In this document: positions 37,309-44,771 of the stretch, piece by piece
Position numbering within the stretch: the stretch's first letter is position 1
Layout of the letters: each line of letters starts with the position of its first letter
Source: Rhodovulum marinum
GTDB lineage: Bacteria > Pseudomonadota > Alphaproteobacteria > Rhodobacterales > Rhodobacteraceae
Direction of reading: 5' to 3'
Length of the DNA stretch: 64,000 bases
NCBI RefSeq assembly: GCF_004343075.1
Contig: NZ_SLXP01000010.1
Coordinates: 61,295-125,294, forward strand
Notes under the pieces: model-generated
Seen by the model: only the letters and a program-made list of their open reading frames with translations
Told to the model about the DNA's origin: nothing
Databases searched by the model: none
Position numbers and translations under genes: made by a program

Positions 37309-37788
37309 CTACGCAATCCCGTGCCGTTTCATCCTTCCGTCCGGCGGCAGGCCAGTCTCGCCGGACGCCGAGCGCCAGATCGCGCGGACAAGCTTGTTTT
37401 CCGTCCTTTCGCATTGCTCGGCATATTCGGGGTGCTCAGGCACAACGGAAGGGCCGTCCAAATCCCAAAGGACATGAGCTAGTGCCGCGATCCCCTCCAT
37501 GCTGCAAGGCGTCAGTTCAAGCATTGCATAGAAAGCGCGGTCTTCTCGGTCGGCGGCTTCGATGCTCTCCGGCATGTTCCAGTGTTCGTTTCCTGGCAGG
37601 TCCGCATACTTGTGCCAGTCCTTCCGCGCCTGCACCCACTGGCGATAGAGGGGTAAGATGGGGTCTTCGGGCGCTGATGCCGAAGCTCCGGCCCACAGGG
37701 CCGCGCCCGCCGCGGCGGTCGATGCCAGAGCCGTGCGGCGGGTGACGGGCAAAGCGAGGTCGTTCGCGCGGGCGCGGTCATTGGTCAT
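37309..37788 (-). CDS. Hypothetical protein with twin-arginine-like N-terminus
   Basis: A 159-residue protein: a basic N-terminus with VTRRTALASTAAAGAALWAG, which resembles a Tat signal peptide (cleavage near ASASA), then a soluble helical region (LPLYRQWVQARKDWHKYADL, CSMEGIAALAHVLWDLDGPS). Exported accessory protein of unknown function, probably cargo or a superinfection-type factor. ATG 37788 is chosen. Transcription starts in the space with the two palindromic operators, divergent from the XRE regulator, so it is likely under its control. Confidence 0.6.
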   Translation of the reverse strand: MTNDRARANDLALPVTRRTALASTAAAGAALWAGASASAPEDPILPLYRQWVQARKDWHKYADLPGNEHWNMPESIEAADREDRAFYAMLELTPCSMEGIAALAHVLWDLDGPSVVPEHPEYAEQCERTENKLVRAIWRSASGETGLPPDGRMKRHGIA

Positions 37789-37811
37789 TGTCAGGGCCTC
37801 AGGTTGTGGTA

Positions 37812-37853
37812 ATGTTCCATAACAGAACATAAGGGATGTTCTAATTTGGAACA
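37812..37853. promoter_or_regulatory. Two palindromic operators of the XRE repressor (candidate)
   Basis: ATGTTC-N7-GAACAT (37812-37830) and TGTTC-N7-GAACA (37837-37853) are inverted repeats with the same half-site and spacing, with centres 24 bases apart. They lie between divergent genes, and the second overlaps the TTG start of the XRE gene. This is the usual arrangement of an autoregulated phage-type switch. The half-sites resemble GTTC/GAAC SOS-box halves, but the alphaproteobacterial LexA box is a direct repeat. Confidence 0.75.
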
Positions 37854-38088
37854 AGAGGGAATTTCACCCGCGCAACTCAGGGCTGGACGGGCCTTGCTCG
37901 GCTGGTCGCAGGCGCGGCTTGCGGAAGCCATGGACGTTTCGTCCATGACCATCAAGCGGGCCGAGGGCTCGGGGAAGCCCACGCCTTCAGCCGAGACGCT
38001 GGCCGCGATCCGCGCCGCCCTCGAGGCCGCAGGCGTTGAGTTCATCCAGGAGAACGGCGGCGGGCCGGGGGTTCGGCTGCGCAAGTGA
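37846..38088 (+). CDS. XRE-family transcriptional regulator
   Basis: An 80-residue protein that is essentially one Cro/CI-type HTH domain: AQLRAGRALLGWSQARLAEAMDVSSMTIKRAEGSGKPTPS, followed by ETLAAIRAALEAAGVEFIQENGGG. It is the only plus-strand gene in the element. The apparent start is TTG at 37846 (preceded by AAGGGA), inside the second palindromic operator; no ATG or GTG lies upstream in frame. It probably represses the divergent leftward genes and itself. Confidence 0.82.
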   Translation: MEQEGISPAQLRAGRALLGWSQARLAEAMDVSSMTIKRAEGSGKPTPSAETLAAIRAALEAAGVEFIQENGGGPGVRLRK

Positions 38089-38090
38089 CT

Positions 38091-38144
38091 GTCTCCACTG
38101 AGTGGAGACGGAAAGGGCCGGACAGCGCCTCGCATGTCCGGCCC
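38091..38144. terminator. Two perfect hairpins between the XRE gene and portal gene
   Basis: GTCTCCACT/AGTGGAGAC (38091-38109, one-base centre) is followed by GGGCCGGACA (38115-38124) paired with TGTCCGGCCC (38135-38144). They start two bases after the XRE stop and lie in the gap before the convergent portal gene end (38299). No T-run follows, so they may be rho-assisted terminators or protein-binding sites. Confidence 0.5.
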
Positions 38145-38298
38145 GCGCCGCGCCCGCAATCGGAGAAGTCGGGCCGCGCCCTGACGGGGTTCTGACGTGA
38201 CTCGCCGTCTATACCGGGTCGCTTCGACATGAACACCCGCGCGCGACCAGCGCAGCACATTCGGCGGCCCTTCAGGAAGCCGCCGGGCCGTGCCCGCC

Positions 38299-39354
38299 CT
38301 AGTCCTTTGTCCAGTCCACCAGTTTCAGCGCCTGGCCGGGGTCGATCCCGGCCTCTTTCGCCTGCGCCAGCGCGCCGATGATCGCGGACATGGCCCGCGC
38401 CCGGCCGCCCGCGTCGAACGCTTGAAGCGGGCGCATCACGTCGAGCTGGACGGTCGCGCCGAGCTTTTCGGTCGCTTCCTCGGCCAAGAGTTGGGCCACG
38501 GGCTGCAACTGCCATTGCGCAAGGTGCCGCTGCGCCTCGCGGACCATCGGGCCAGTTGTCGCGCGGTTCAGCAAGCCGGGCAGCACGCCGAAGGCCGCGC
38601 CGATCGCATCGCGGGCCGCCTGCATAGCCTCGATCGCCATGGCGTCCTTGAGGTTCGGGGTCAGGTCTTCGCGGCGCTGGCCAAGCTGGGGGTTCATCCC
38701 CGCGGCCGTCGCCTGCGCCACGCCCTCGACCACCAGGACAGAGCCACGGCGCCCACGGAAGGCGGCGCGCATCTTCTCCATGTCGTCGGGTGCGCTGTCG
38801 GGCAGGGGCACGATCTGCGAACCGATGGGCGCGGTCTCGAAGGTCTCGGCCAGCGCGGTTTCCACCGCGGTCAACAGTCCGGCCGTGAGCTGGGCGCGCT
38901 TGAGGGGCGCGGTCCCGTAGTAGGGCGCCGCCGGGTCGCAGCCGATCCGCAAGTGCAGCACCTCGGCCGCCAGCGCCGTGAAGCTCCGCCCGCCGCCCGA
39001 TTCCGCGACGGAGAGGCGATAGGCGCGGGGGCGGCCGTTCCGCGTGGTCAGATCCCAGTCGGAACAGGGCACAAGGCCCTCGTCGGTGATGTGAAAGACT
39101 GCCTCGCCCCGCAGCGCGGCGGCACGGCCCGCCAGCGCCAGCGTGCGCCGGTCCAGCAGGTCGGTGCCCTCCACATCGGCCAGCGCCAGCCCGTTTTCCC
39201 AGAGCGAGACGCAGGTTTGGGCCGTGGCGGTCAGCTCCGCGATCCCGCGGGCGCCGCTTATCCATGCCTCGCGCGCCGCCATGATCTCGGCCGTGAAGCC
39301 CGAGGCCGCGGCGCGGGTTTCGCGCTTGGGTCGGAAGAAATCGAAAAGCCCCAT
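38299..39354 (-). CDS. Phage portal protein (HK97 family)
   Basis: A 351-residue portal: begins MGLFDFFRPKRETR, then the portal core with SDWDLTTRNGRPRAYRLS, VLHLRIGCDPAAPYYGTAPL, RRGSVLVVEGVAQATAAGMNPQL, and FGVLPGLLNRATTGPMVREAQRHLAQW. It would form the dodecameric DNA gate of the capsid. The ATG at 39354 has GGAGG 5-9 bases upstream and overlaps the protease stop (TGATG), so I prefer it to the ATG at 39366. It is the last gene of the leftward packaging operon. Confidence 0.88.
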   Translation of the reverse strand: MGLFDFFRPKRETRAAASGFTAEIMAAREAWISGARGIAELTATAQTCVSLWENGLALADVEGTDLLDRRTLALAGRAAALRGEAVFHITDEGLVPCSDWDLTTRNGRPRAYRLSVAESGGGRSFTALAAEVLHLRIGCDPAAPYYGTAPLKRAQLTAGLLTAVETALAETFETAPIGSQIVPLPDSAPDDMEKMRAAFRGRRGSVLVVEGVAQATAAGMNPQLGQRREDLTPNLKDAMAIEAMQAARDAIGAAFGVLPGLLNRATTGPMVREAQRHLAQWQLQPVAQLLAEEATEKLGATVQLDVMRPLQAFDAGGRARAMSAIIGALAQAKEAGIDPGQALKLVDWTKD

Positions 39355-39968
39355 CAAGGCCTCCATCTGTTGATCGCACGCACCAGGCCCGCGTCTGGCC
39401 CCTCGAGGCCGGGCGACCAGGCGCGCGCTTCGACCTGCGCCTCGGGGTATGCGGGCCGGGTCACGACGCTCAGTTCATAGAGAAGGGCCTCGTTGACCGT
39501 CCGAATGATCGCCATACCCTCGGCCGGGTCCTCCTCTTCAACGGTTTCCGCGTTGGGCGCGACGCGCTCCGGCGGGATTCGGAAGCCCGGGGAAAGCCCC
39601 ATGATCAGCCCGGCCGAGAACCCGGCGAGGAAGTCCCGCACATAGGAAACCTCCTGCATGTCCGCCGAGAGGAAGGCTTCGAACGCCAGCGACTCGTCGC
39701 TGTCATGCAGGCGCAACGTGCCCGCGCCACGGCTGGCGAGCGGCCGGTCGTAGGAATGGCCCACCAAGAGGTGAATATCCTCGTCCTCCCGCTCCACTCG
39801 ATAGCGGAAGGCACGCGGGCCGATCCTTTCCTTGCGGGGGCGTCCCGTGCGGCCACCGTCCGAAAGGACGGCGGCCTTGCCATAGGGGAACCGGCCGCGC
39901 AGCGCGACCGATCCACCGCTTTCGCGGCGCAGCTCGAGCCCGCCGCTGTGACCGCCCCAGAGCATCAC
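39354..39968 (-). CDS. HK97-family prohead protease
   Basis: A 204-residue S78-like capsid maturation protease. The catalytic His is in IHLLVGHSYDRPLAS near residue 72 and the Ser in LLYELSVVTRPAYP near 170, the usual spacing. It would cleave the N-terminal scaffold region of the capsid protein. The start is the ATGATG at 39968/39965 overlapping the end of the major capsid gene. Unusually it lies after, not before, the capsid gene. Confidence 0.87.
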   Translation of the reverse strand: MMLWGGHSGGLELRRESGGSVALRGRFPYGKAAVLSDGGRTGRPRKERIGPRAFRYRVEREDEDIHLLVGHSYDRPLASRGAGTLRLHDSDESLAFEAFLSADMQEVSYVRDFLAGFSAGLIMGLSPGFRIPPERVAPNAETVEEEDPAEGMAIIRTVNEALLYELSVVTRPAYPEAQVEARAWSPGLEGPDAGLVRAINRWRP

Positions 39969-41236
39969 GCGGCCTGGTGCTGGAGGCCGGTCAGAACCTC
40001 GAGCTGCGCCGGGCGCGACACGGTGAGGTCAACGGTCGTCAGCGCCGTGAGGCGCAACCCGCCCGAGGTCGCATCGGAATAGGGGTCGCGGATCAGATCA
40101 ACCGCGCCCCAGGTGCCCACGAAAACCGGGGCCACGCCACCCGCCGAGGTCGTGAGAAGCGCCGAGGATGCCACAGGCGAGCCGGTCGGAGCGGCCAGCG
40201 CATTGCCGGAAAGCATGATGTTCGCAGCCGGAAGGGTGCGCAACAGCCGGTCCCATTCCGTCAGGTCGGGCAGGATGGATTGTTGCTCGTCCATGAAGGC
40301 CCAGAGTTCGGGCCGTGCCAGCAGGCGCACATCCCCGCCGCCCGTCGCGGCGTTCGCCGTCAGGAATCGGGCGACGGCGTTGCGGAACGCGGCCGAGGTC
40401 GCTTCAGCATCTACGGCCGTCGCTGTGATGCCATAGGTGGCCGCGCCCGTGATCACGCCCAGAGGTTGCCCATTCGCCCCGGTGCCGAGGAAAACAGCCT
40501 TGTCCATCGCCTCGGAAATCGCGCCGTTCATGTCGCGGCGGACGGCCTGTTCCAGCGCGTCCCCGGTCTGCTTCAGCGCCTTGCGGGTGATCTTCATCGT
40601 GATCCCGAGCGTGTGGTCGGGCTTCAGCGGCCGGTCGGTCGTCGCGTAGACGCTCGGCCCGGCAACGCTGGCGGTCTCGCCATCGGCCCAGCCTGCGGCA
40701 ACGCTCGAGGTCGTGACGGGATATTCCAGCTCGCCCACACCGATGTTGATCATCTGGGCACCCATCCGCGCAGCGGCCGATTGTGCGAACAGCCGGTCGA
40801 TGATCGGCGCCGTGCGGATCGGGTTCGGGGTGCCGCTGGCGACAGTCTCGCCCGCGCGGAGTTCCAGGGCTTCCCACGGCACGGGCACGCCCCGATAACC
40901 GCCCTTCTCGCGCAGTTCGGACACGATCTCGGCCGTCGCGCCGTCGAGCTGGCGGCCTTCGTCCAGGGCCAGCGCCACCTGGCGCATCTGGAAGCGGCCC
41001 ATGATCTCGGCCCATTCCTGCGCCGAGCGGGTTTCCAGCTCGTTGCCCGCCTCTCGGCGTTCCTCGTCTTCCGCGATAAGGGCCGCGCGATAGCGGGTTT
41101 CGTTGGCCCGATATTCCGCGTCAAGCGTCTCCATCGAACGGGTTTCGTCCTCGGTGGGCTTATCCTTGCCCACCAACTCGGCCAGCGCCTGCCGGATTTC
41201 CGACTGGCGGCGGGCGATCTTCACAGAATCAAGCAT
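39965..41236 (-). CDS. HK97-fold major capsid protein
   Basis: A 423-residue capsid protein. An N-terminal coiled-coil scaffold (delta-domain; ARRQSEIRQALAELVGKD to about residue 100) is followed by the HK97 shell domain: PIRTAPIIDRLFAQSAAARMGAQ, EYPVTTSSVAAGWADGET, KPDHTLGITMKITRKALKQ, AVFLGTGANGQPLGVI, and APVFVGTWGAVDLIRDPYS. ATG at 41236 has AAAGGACAAGAA upstream. The gene overlaps the HNH gene upstream by 16 bases and the protease by four. Full length suggests a functional capsid. Confidence 0.93.
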   Translation of the reverse strand: MLDSVKIARRQSEIRQALAELVGKDKPTEDETRSMETLDAEYRANETRYRAALIAEDEERREAGNELETRSAQEWAEIMGRFQMRQVALALDEGRQLDGATAEIVSELREKGGYRGVPVPWEALELRAGETVASGTPNPIRTAPIIDRLFAQSAAARMGAQMINIGVGELEYPVTTSSVAAGWADGETASVAGPSVYATTDRPLKPDHTLGITMKITRKALKQTGDALEQAVRRDMNGAISEAMDKAVFLGTGANGQPLGVITGAATYGITATAVDAEATSAAFRNAVARFLTANAATGGGDVRLLARPELWAFMDEQQSILPDLTEWDRLLRTLPAANIMLSGNALAAPTGSPVASSALLTTSAGGVAPVFVGTWGAVDLIRDPYSDATSGGLRLTALTTVDLTVSRPAQLEVLTGLQHQAA

Positions 41237-41571
41237 TTCTTGTCCTTTCGTGGTGCTCGATTGGTGCCTCGTGCCTCGAGGGCCGAGACGGCTTCGCCCC
41301 ACGCCTTGCGGCGCGGGTCGGGTTCGGGGTGCCCGCACTCAATGCGGGTCTTCCGGGTGTGGCAGGCCGGGCAGAGGGCTTGCAGGTTCGCAGGGTCATA
41401 GGCGAGCTCGGGATGGGTGCGCACCGGCTTGACGTGATCCACCTCGAGGCGCCCGCGGGCACCGCAGGCACGGCACCGGAAGCCGTCGCGCTCGAGGATC
41501 GCCATGCGCAAGGTGCGCCAGCGCGGGCCGCGGGTGATGTGCCGGGAGTAACGGTTATGTTCCTTCCTCAT
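41221..41571 (-). CDS. HNH endonuclease of the packaging module
   Basis: A 116-residue HNH nuclease: zinc cysteines CRACG and LCPACHTRKT flank the LEVDHVKPV catalytic segment (HNH). In HK97-like phages a small HNH protein beside the terminase is needed for specific DNA cleavage during packaging. The ATG at 41571 overlaps the terminase stop (ATGA). It lies between the terminase and capsid genes, whereas it usually precedes the small terminase. Confidence 0.88.
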   Translation of the reverse strand: MRKEHNRYSRHITRGPRWRTLRMAILERDGFRCRACGARGRLEVDHVKPVRTHPELAYDPANLQALCPACHTRKTRIECGHPEPDPRRKAWGEAVSALEARGTNRAPRKDKKCLIL

Positions 41572-43286
41572 GCCCAAGCGATCCTCGCTGTCTTGCGCGG
41601 CCGGGCGGCGATCCGGGCGCCCTCGGCCACGGCCAGAACGGTGGCCGAGGCGGCGTCGATCCGGCCCTTGCTGCGGGCCTTGGCGATCTTGATGTTGTTC
41701 GCCGGGTCGCGCAGGCAGACCGCATCCGCGAAGGCCGAGCGCAGCAGGAGCGAGGGAAGCGCCTTCACCTGGCCATCGAAGCACGCGCGGCGGAACCGTT
41801 CGGCGTCTTCGTTGCCGTCCCTGAACCCCATGCCGCGCCAGAGCATCGGCGCCCGGATGCCCGCACGCGTCAGTGCCTCGCCAAGCTGCGCCTGGCGGAA
41901 CCTGTCCGCGACCACGGCCGCGACGGGCTGATCCACGACGCGGCGCATAACCTCGACCAGCCACGGCGCGACGGGCACGGTCTTGTCGCCCATGGTGAAC
42001 AGCTCGCCCCGTTCCTCCATCTCGACATACCGCCGGGCCACGCCGTCCGCCTGGCCGCGATCCAGCAAAGAGGGCATGGACGGGAACGCGCCCACGGCCT
42101 CGAGGCGCCCGGTCGCAGGCCAGTAGAACGCGGCGGCCGTCATGCTGGCCGAGTCGCCCAGGTCGATGCCGATCACCACCTCGCCCTCGCGCGGTGGCAG
42201 GTCTTCGGCCTCGCAGGCCAGCCATTCGTCTACGGTCAACAGAAGGTCGCGGGTCTCGCCCGAGACACGTTCGTTGCGGTTGTAGAGCCGGAAGGTCGTC
42301 AGCGCCGAACCGCCGCGGGCGATTGCGCGCCGCGCCTGCTCCTCGAGCCAGTCGAGCGAGGAACCGATTCCATGCTCGGCGCCGGGGTTGGCGATGATCA
42401 GCGAGTCGCGATCATCGGCGGGCAGGCCGGGTGCGGGGCGATGCTCTTGGACGTAGGAACCGGGCAGCGGCTCGTCGATCCACTTGGAAAACGGGTGCGT
42501 GTCGTCGGACGCCGAGGTGCTGATCAGGAACGCGCGCCCGCCCCGCTTGCCAAGGCCGGACAGAAGCGCGTGCTCGAGCTCGTCGCCACGGTCCAGCGCC
42601 CAATGGCCGCGTTCGTCCAGGATCGCCATGGTGGGGGCGCCGCCGAGGGCCGATTTCCCATCGGCGGCGATCACGCGCAGAACGTGACCGCCGCCGTCGC
42701 CCGCGAATTCGATCTCCAGGCGCGGGGCGCGGCGATAGATCAGCCGGCGCTGGATTTCGAGGGGCAGAGAGGCCGCGAAACCCGCCACGAAGTCCCAGAT
42801 GATCCGCCCTTGGTCGCGGGTCCGCGCCGCGGCGATAATCTCGCGCCGGGGCTGGCGGTCCCAGATCCCGACCAGGCCGCCAAGCGCCAGCCCGGCCGTG
42901 ATCGCGGACTTGCCGTTGCCGCGCCCTATGCTGAGAATCGCCGCGGTCACGTCCGGGGCAAGTGCGCCCTCGATGAATTGGCGCTGGAAGGGGGCGAGCT
43001 GCACCGGCTTGCCCGCGTTCGGCCCTTCGGGAATGGCGAGGCCATGCATGAAGTGCATAGCTCTTTCGGCGGGGGCCGCGTTTTCCAGTTCCCCGCCGGG
43101 CGCGAAAATTGAAAGGTTGGACCGCGGTCTCCCAGCAGGGGCAAAAGTCGCGGCATTGGGACCAGATGCAGAGAACAGGTCGGGCTGTCCGATGATCGCG
43201 GGCGCGCTCGGCTTCGGCGCAGGCGGCGGCAAGGGCGAACCGTCCGCCTTCCTCCATTGCCTCTTTGCCTTCGTCGTGTCGCTCAT
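41568..43286 (-). CDS. Phage terminase large subunit
   Basis: A 572-residue packaging motor. The ATPase part has PFQRQFIEGALA, a Walker A-like ILSIGRGNGKSA, and Walker B MAILDERGHW with a downstream STSASDDTH coupling segment. The nuclease part has VVIGIDLGDSASMTAAAF, AAVVADRFRQAQL and a final RIDAASATVLAV. The start is uncertain: ATG 43286 (MSDTTKAKRQW) is given, but the frame stays open to ATG 43658, which directly follows the preceding gene behind GGAGAGG. The family core starts near residue 35 of the short form. Confidence 0.9.
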   Translation of the reverse strand: MSDTTKAKRQWRKADGSPLPPPAPKPSAPAIIGQPDLFSASGPNAATFAPAGRPRSNLSIFAPGGELENAAPAERAMHFMHGLAIPEGPNAGKPVQLAPFQRQFIEGALAPDVTAAILSIGRGNGKSAITAGLALGGLVGIWDRQPRREIIAAARTRDQGRIIWDFVAGFAASLPLEIQRRLIYRRAPRLEIEFAGDGGGHVLRVIAADGKSALGGAPTMAILDERGHWALDRGDELEHALLSGLGKRGGRAFLISTSASDDTHPFSKWIDEPLPGSYVQEHRPAPGLPADDRDSLIIANPGAEHGIGSSLDWLEEQARRAIARGGSALTTFRLYNRNERVSGETRDLLLTVDEWLACEAEDLPPREGEVVIGIDLGDSASMTAAAFYWPATGRLEAVGAFPSMPSLLDRGQADGVARRYVEMEERGELFTMGDKTVPVAPWLVEVMRRVVDQPVAAVVADRFRQAQLGEALTRAGIRAPMLWRGMGFRDGNEDAERFRRACFDGQVKALPSLLLRSAFADAVCLRDPANNIKIAKARSKGRIDAASATVLAVAEGARIAARPRKTARIAWA

Positions 43287-43658
43287 CTTGTCCGCGTCTC
43301 TCTCTCGTCTCAACCGTTGCACCCTGCCCACCTGCTCAATGGTGAGGTTCGGAGCGAAGGGCATAGGACGACTGCCCACAGCGCGCGGCCGTGGCAGTCC
43401 CCATGCCCTCTGCGTGTGTTCCTGCTCAACGGAGCCGGTCCATCGCTTTGGGCCCGTCCGGTCATGCGTTCCTGCCGGTCGGTCGGTTGCTGCTTGCGAC
43501 GCTCGAACGCTGCGCCGGGGATCGGGCCTCAACCTTTCGGACTGCCCTTTGCCTTTGATCCCGCCCGTGGTAGGCTTGCCGACATGTGGGCCACCGTTGC
43601 TGACCCGAACCCCACATCTCGGCCCTGCGTATGGTGGCGCGCAGGGTCGCCGCTTCAT
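43287..43658 (-). other. 372 bases of uncertain coding ahead of the terminase
   Basis: Two minus-strand frames are open here. The terminase frame runs unbroken from ATG 43658 (good Shine-Dalgarno) with Arg/Pro-rich residues unlike terminase. A second frame gives a 66-residue NEAATLRATIRRAEMWGSGQQ-type product from GTG 43662 to about 43463. No small-terminase family is recognisable, yet this is where a TerS would be expected. The region may encode an unrecognised TerS, an N-terminal extension, or hold a cos/pac site. Confidence 0.4.
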
Positions 43659-43889
43659 TCACCTCTCCAAAACCTCGAGTTCCGCCGCCGTGCTCTGGCG
43701 CACCTCTGCCACCAGGCGGCACATGATGGACGCCTGCCGTGCACTCGGTCGCCAGCCGGGCCGCTTGCCATGCTTGGCGATGGACTTGGCAAAGCCCTTG
43801 ATCCATTCGTCGCTTCCATCGGCCATCACGCTGCGCAGGACGTGCGGCCAGTGGACGGTCATGATCTCGTCGAGCTCGCGGTCGGTCAT
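43659..43889 (-). CDS. Small hypothetical protein of the packaging module
   Basis: A 76-residue protein: MTDRELDEIMTVHWPHVLRS, GFAKSIAKHGKRPGWRPSAR, QASIMCRLVAEVRQSTAAEL. Soluble and helical; the KRPGWRPSARQASIM stretch could be a short DNA-binding turn. Not recognised; position next to the terminase makes a role as small terminase or packaging accessory possible, though it is short. The ATG overlaps the connector stop by four bases. Confidence 0.65.
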   Translation of the reverse strand: MTDRELDEIMTVHWPHVLRSVMADGSDEWIKGFAKSIAKHGKRPGWRPSARQASIMCRLVAEVRQSTAAELEVLER

Positions 43890-44431
43890 AGCCGCACCCC
43901 GCGATATCGAGCCGCGATCCGCGCAGCGTGCGGCGACAGGGCGAGGGTCTTGGGGTTGCCCGGGCCGCGGGCGTCGTAGAGTGCCGATGTCTGATCCATG
44001 ACGGCTAGGCGCAGATCGTCAGGAACATTCTCAAGGCCGCCGAACCCGGCGGGATATTCGATCACCAGCTCGGCCGCGGCGAGGTCTGTGCTAAGGTCGT
44101 CCGTCAGGATGAGGCGGGCGCGTTGTCCTGGCCAAAGGTCGAAACCTGCGAAGGTCTCGCCGTCCGCCGTCACCGCTACGCTGGCGCCGTCCTGCACCGG
44201 CCCGATGGGCAGATGGATCACGCGCGTTAAGGGCCAGCCGTCCAGGATGCGGACGCGGATCGTCTGGGTCAGAAGTGCTATCCCTGCGAATTCCTCAAGG
44301 TCGCGGGTCGCCGCGGAGAGCATCGCTGAAATTGCTGCATCGTCGTCCGAAAAGTCGATCCGCGCATGAAGCTTGGTCTCGGCCAGAGAAGCGCCTGCGC
44401 CGCCGAAGGTGAGCCGTTGAGCGTGCATCAT
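43886..44431 (-). CDS. Phage head-tail connector (gp6-like)
   Basis: A 181-residue protein with the gp6-like connector pattern in the N-terminal two-thirds (LAETKLHARIDFSDDDAAIS, AMLSAATRDLEEFAGIALLT) and a strand-rich middle (VRILDGWPLTRVIHLPIGPV), then a C-terminal helical part (NVPDDLRLAVMDQTSALYDARG). It would sit below the portal and form the interface for a tail. The ATGATG at 44431/44428 overlaps the stop of the upstream small gene. Confidence 0.83.
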   Translation of the reverse strand: MMHAQRLTFGGAGASLAETKLHARIDFSDDDAAISAMLSAATRDLEEFAGIALLTQTIRVRILDGWPLTRVIHLPIGPVQDGASVAVTADGETFAGFDLWPGQRARLILTDDLSTDLAAAELVIEYPAGFGGLENVPDDLRLAVMDQTSALYDARGPGNPKTLALSPHAARIAARYRGVRL

Positions 44432-44568
44432 GCCGCGGCCCTCTGCGTCTGGACGTAGCGCAGGAACGCCACCTGATTCTCCGGGCTCATGGCCTCGAAG
44501 GCAGCAAGCGCGACGGCCTTCCGGTATTGCTCGTGTGCGCCCTCGGCCCAGCGGCGGGCCTCGTCCAT
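44428..44568 (-). CDS. First small gene of the packaging operon (46 residues)
   Basis: From ATG 44568: MDEARRWAEGAHEQYRKAVA, then LAAFEAMSPENQVAFLRYVQ and a short end TQRAAA. Helical and charged. The frame stays open upstream but has no start codon within the element closer to its end. No function recognised. It is overlapped by the connector start and probably heads the leftward operon from a promoter just inside attR. Confidence 0.45.
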   Translation of the reverse strand: MDEARRWAEGAHEQYRKAVALAAFEAMSPENQVAFLRYVQTQRAAA

Positions 44569-44750
44569 CGTCCCGCACCAGCCGGAATTCGGGACCAGCG
44601 ACCAGGCCGGGCCAAGGAATTCGCAGGGGCAGAAGCTGCGCCCTAGGGCTTCATCACGGTTCGCCAGACCGGAAAAATTGCCTTTCCTTTCAGGGCGCTG
44701 CGAAAGACGGTTCGCCTTCGTAGAACCTTGATCTGGCGAAGAAATTTCAC

Positions 44751-44771
44751 TCCTGCACGGCTCACCACTTG
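44751..44771 (+). repeat. attR: right attachment repeat
   Basis: An exact 21-bp copy of 35185-35205. The bases to its left (GAAATTTCAC) do not continue the tRNA sequence, so it is a tRNA 3' fragment and marks the right border of the element. Confidence 0.92.

Larger units (their letters stand above)
35185..44771. mobile_element. Integrated capsid-encoding phage satellite candidate (cf-PICI-like) in tRNA-Lys
   Basis: A 9.6-kb element lies between 21-bp direct repeats (35185-35205 and 44751-44771). Seen directly: tyrosine integrase next to the tRNA end, two tiny genes and an HTH regulator coupled to it, a divergently placed XRE regulator with twin operators, then portal, prohead protease, HK97 capsid, HNH nuclease, large terminase and gp6-like connector, all on the minus strand. 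No tail, tape-measure, lysis, holin or replication gene is recognisable. Size and content fit capsid-forming phage-inducible islands that package themselves in their own capsids and take helper tails. A decayed prophage is the main alternative. Confidence 0.8.

Noticed and set aside
37812..37853. LexA (SOS) box
   Set aside because: The half-sites resemble GTTC/GAAC, but the alphaproteobacterial LexA box is GTTC-N7-GTTC as a direct repeat; here they are inverted. Kept as an XRE operator candidate instead.
43257..43979. Long plus-strand open frames opposite the terminase and connector genes
   Set aside because: They run antisense to genes with clear families, have poor start sites and no domain-like residues; they reflect high GC.
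35206..44750. Gene transfer agent cluster
   Set aside because: GTA clusters are about 15 kb with tail genes, lack an integrase and have no att repeats; this element has an integrase and exact tRNA duplications.
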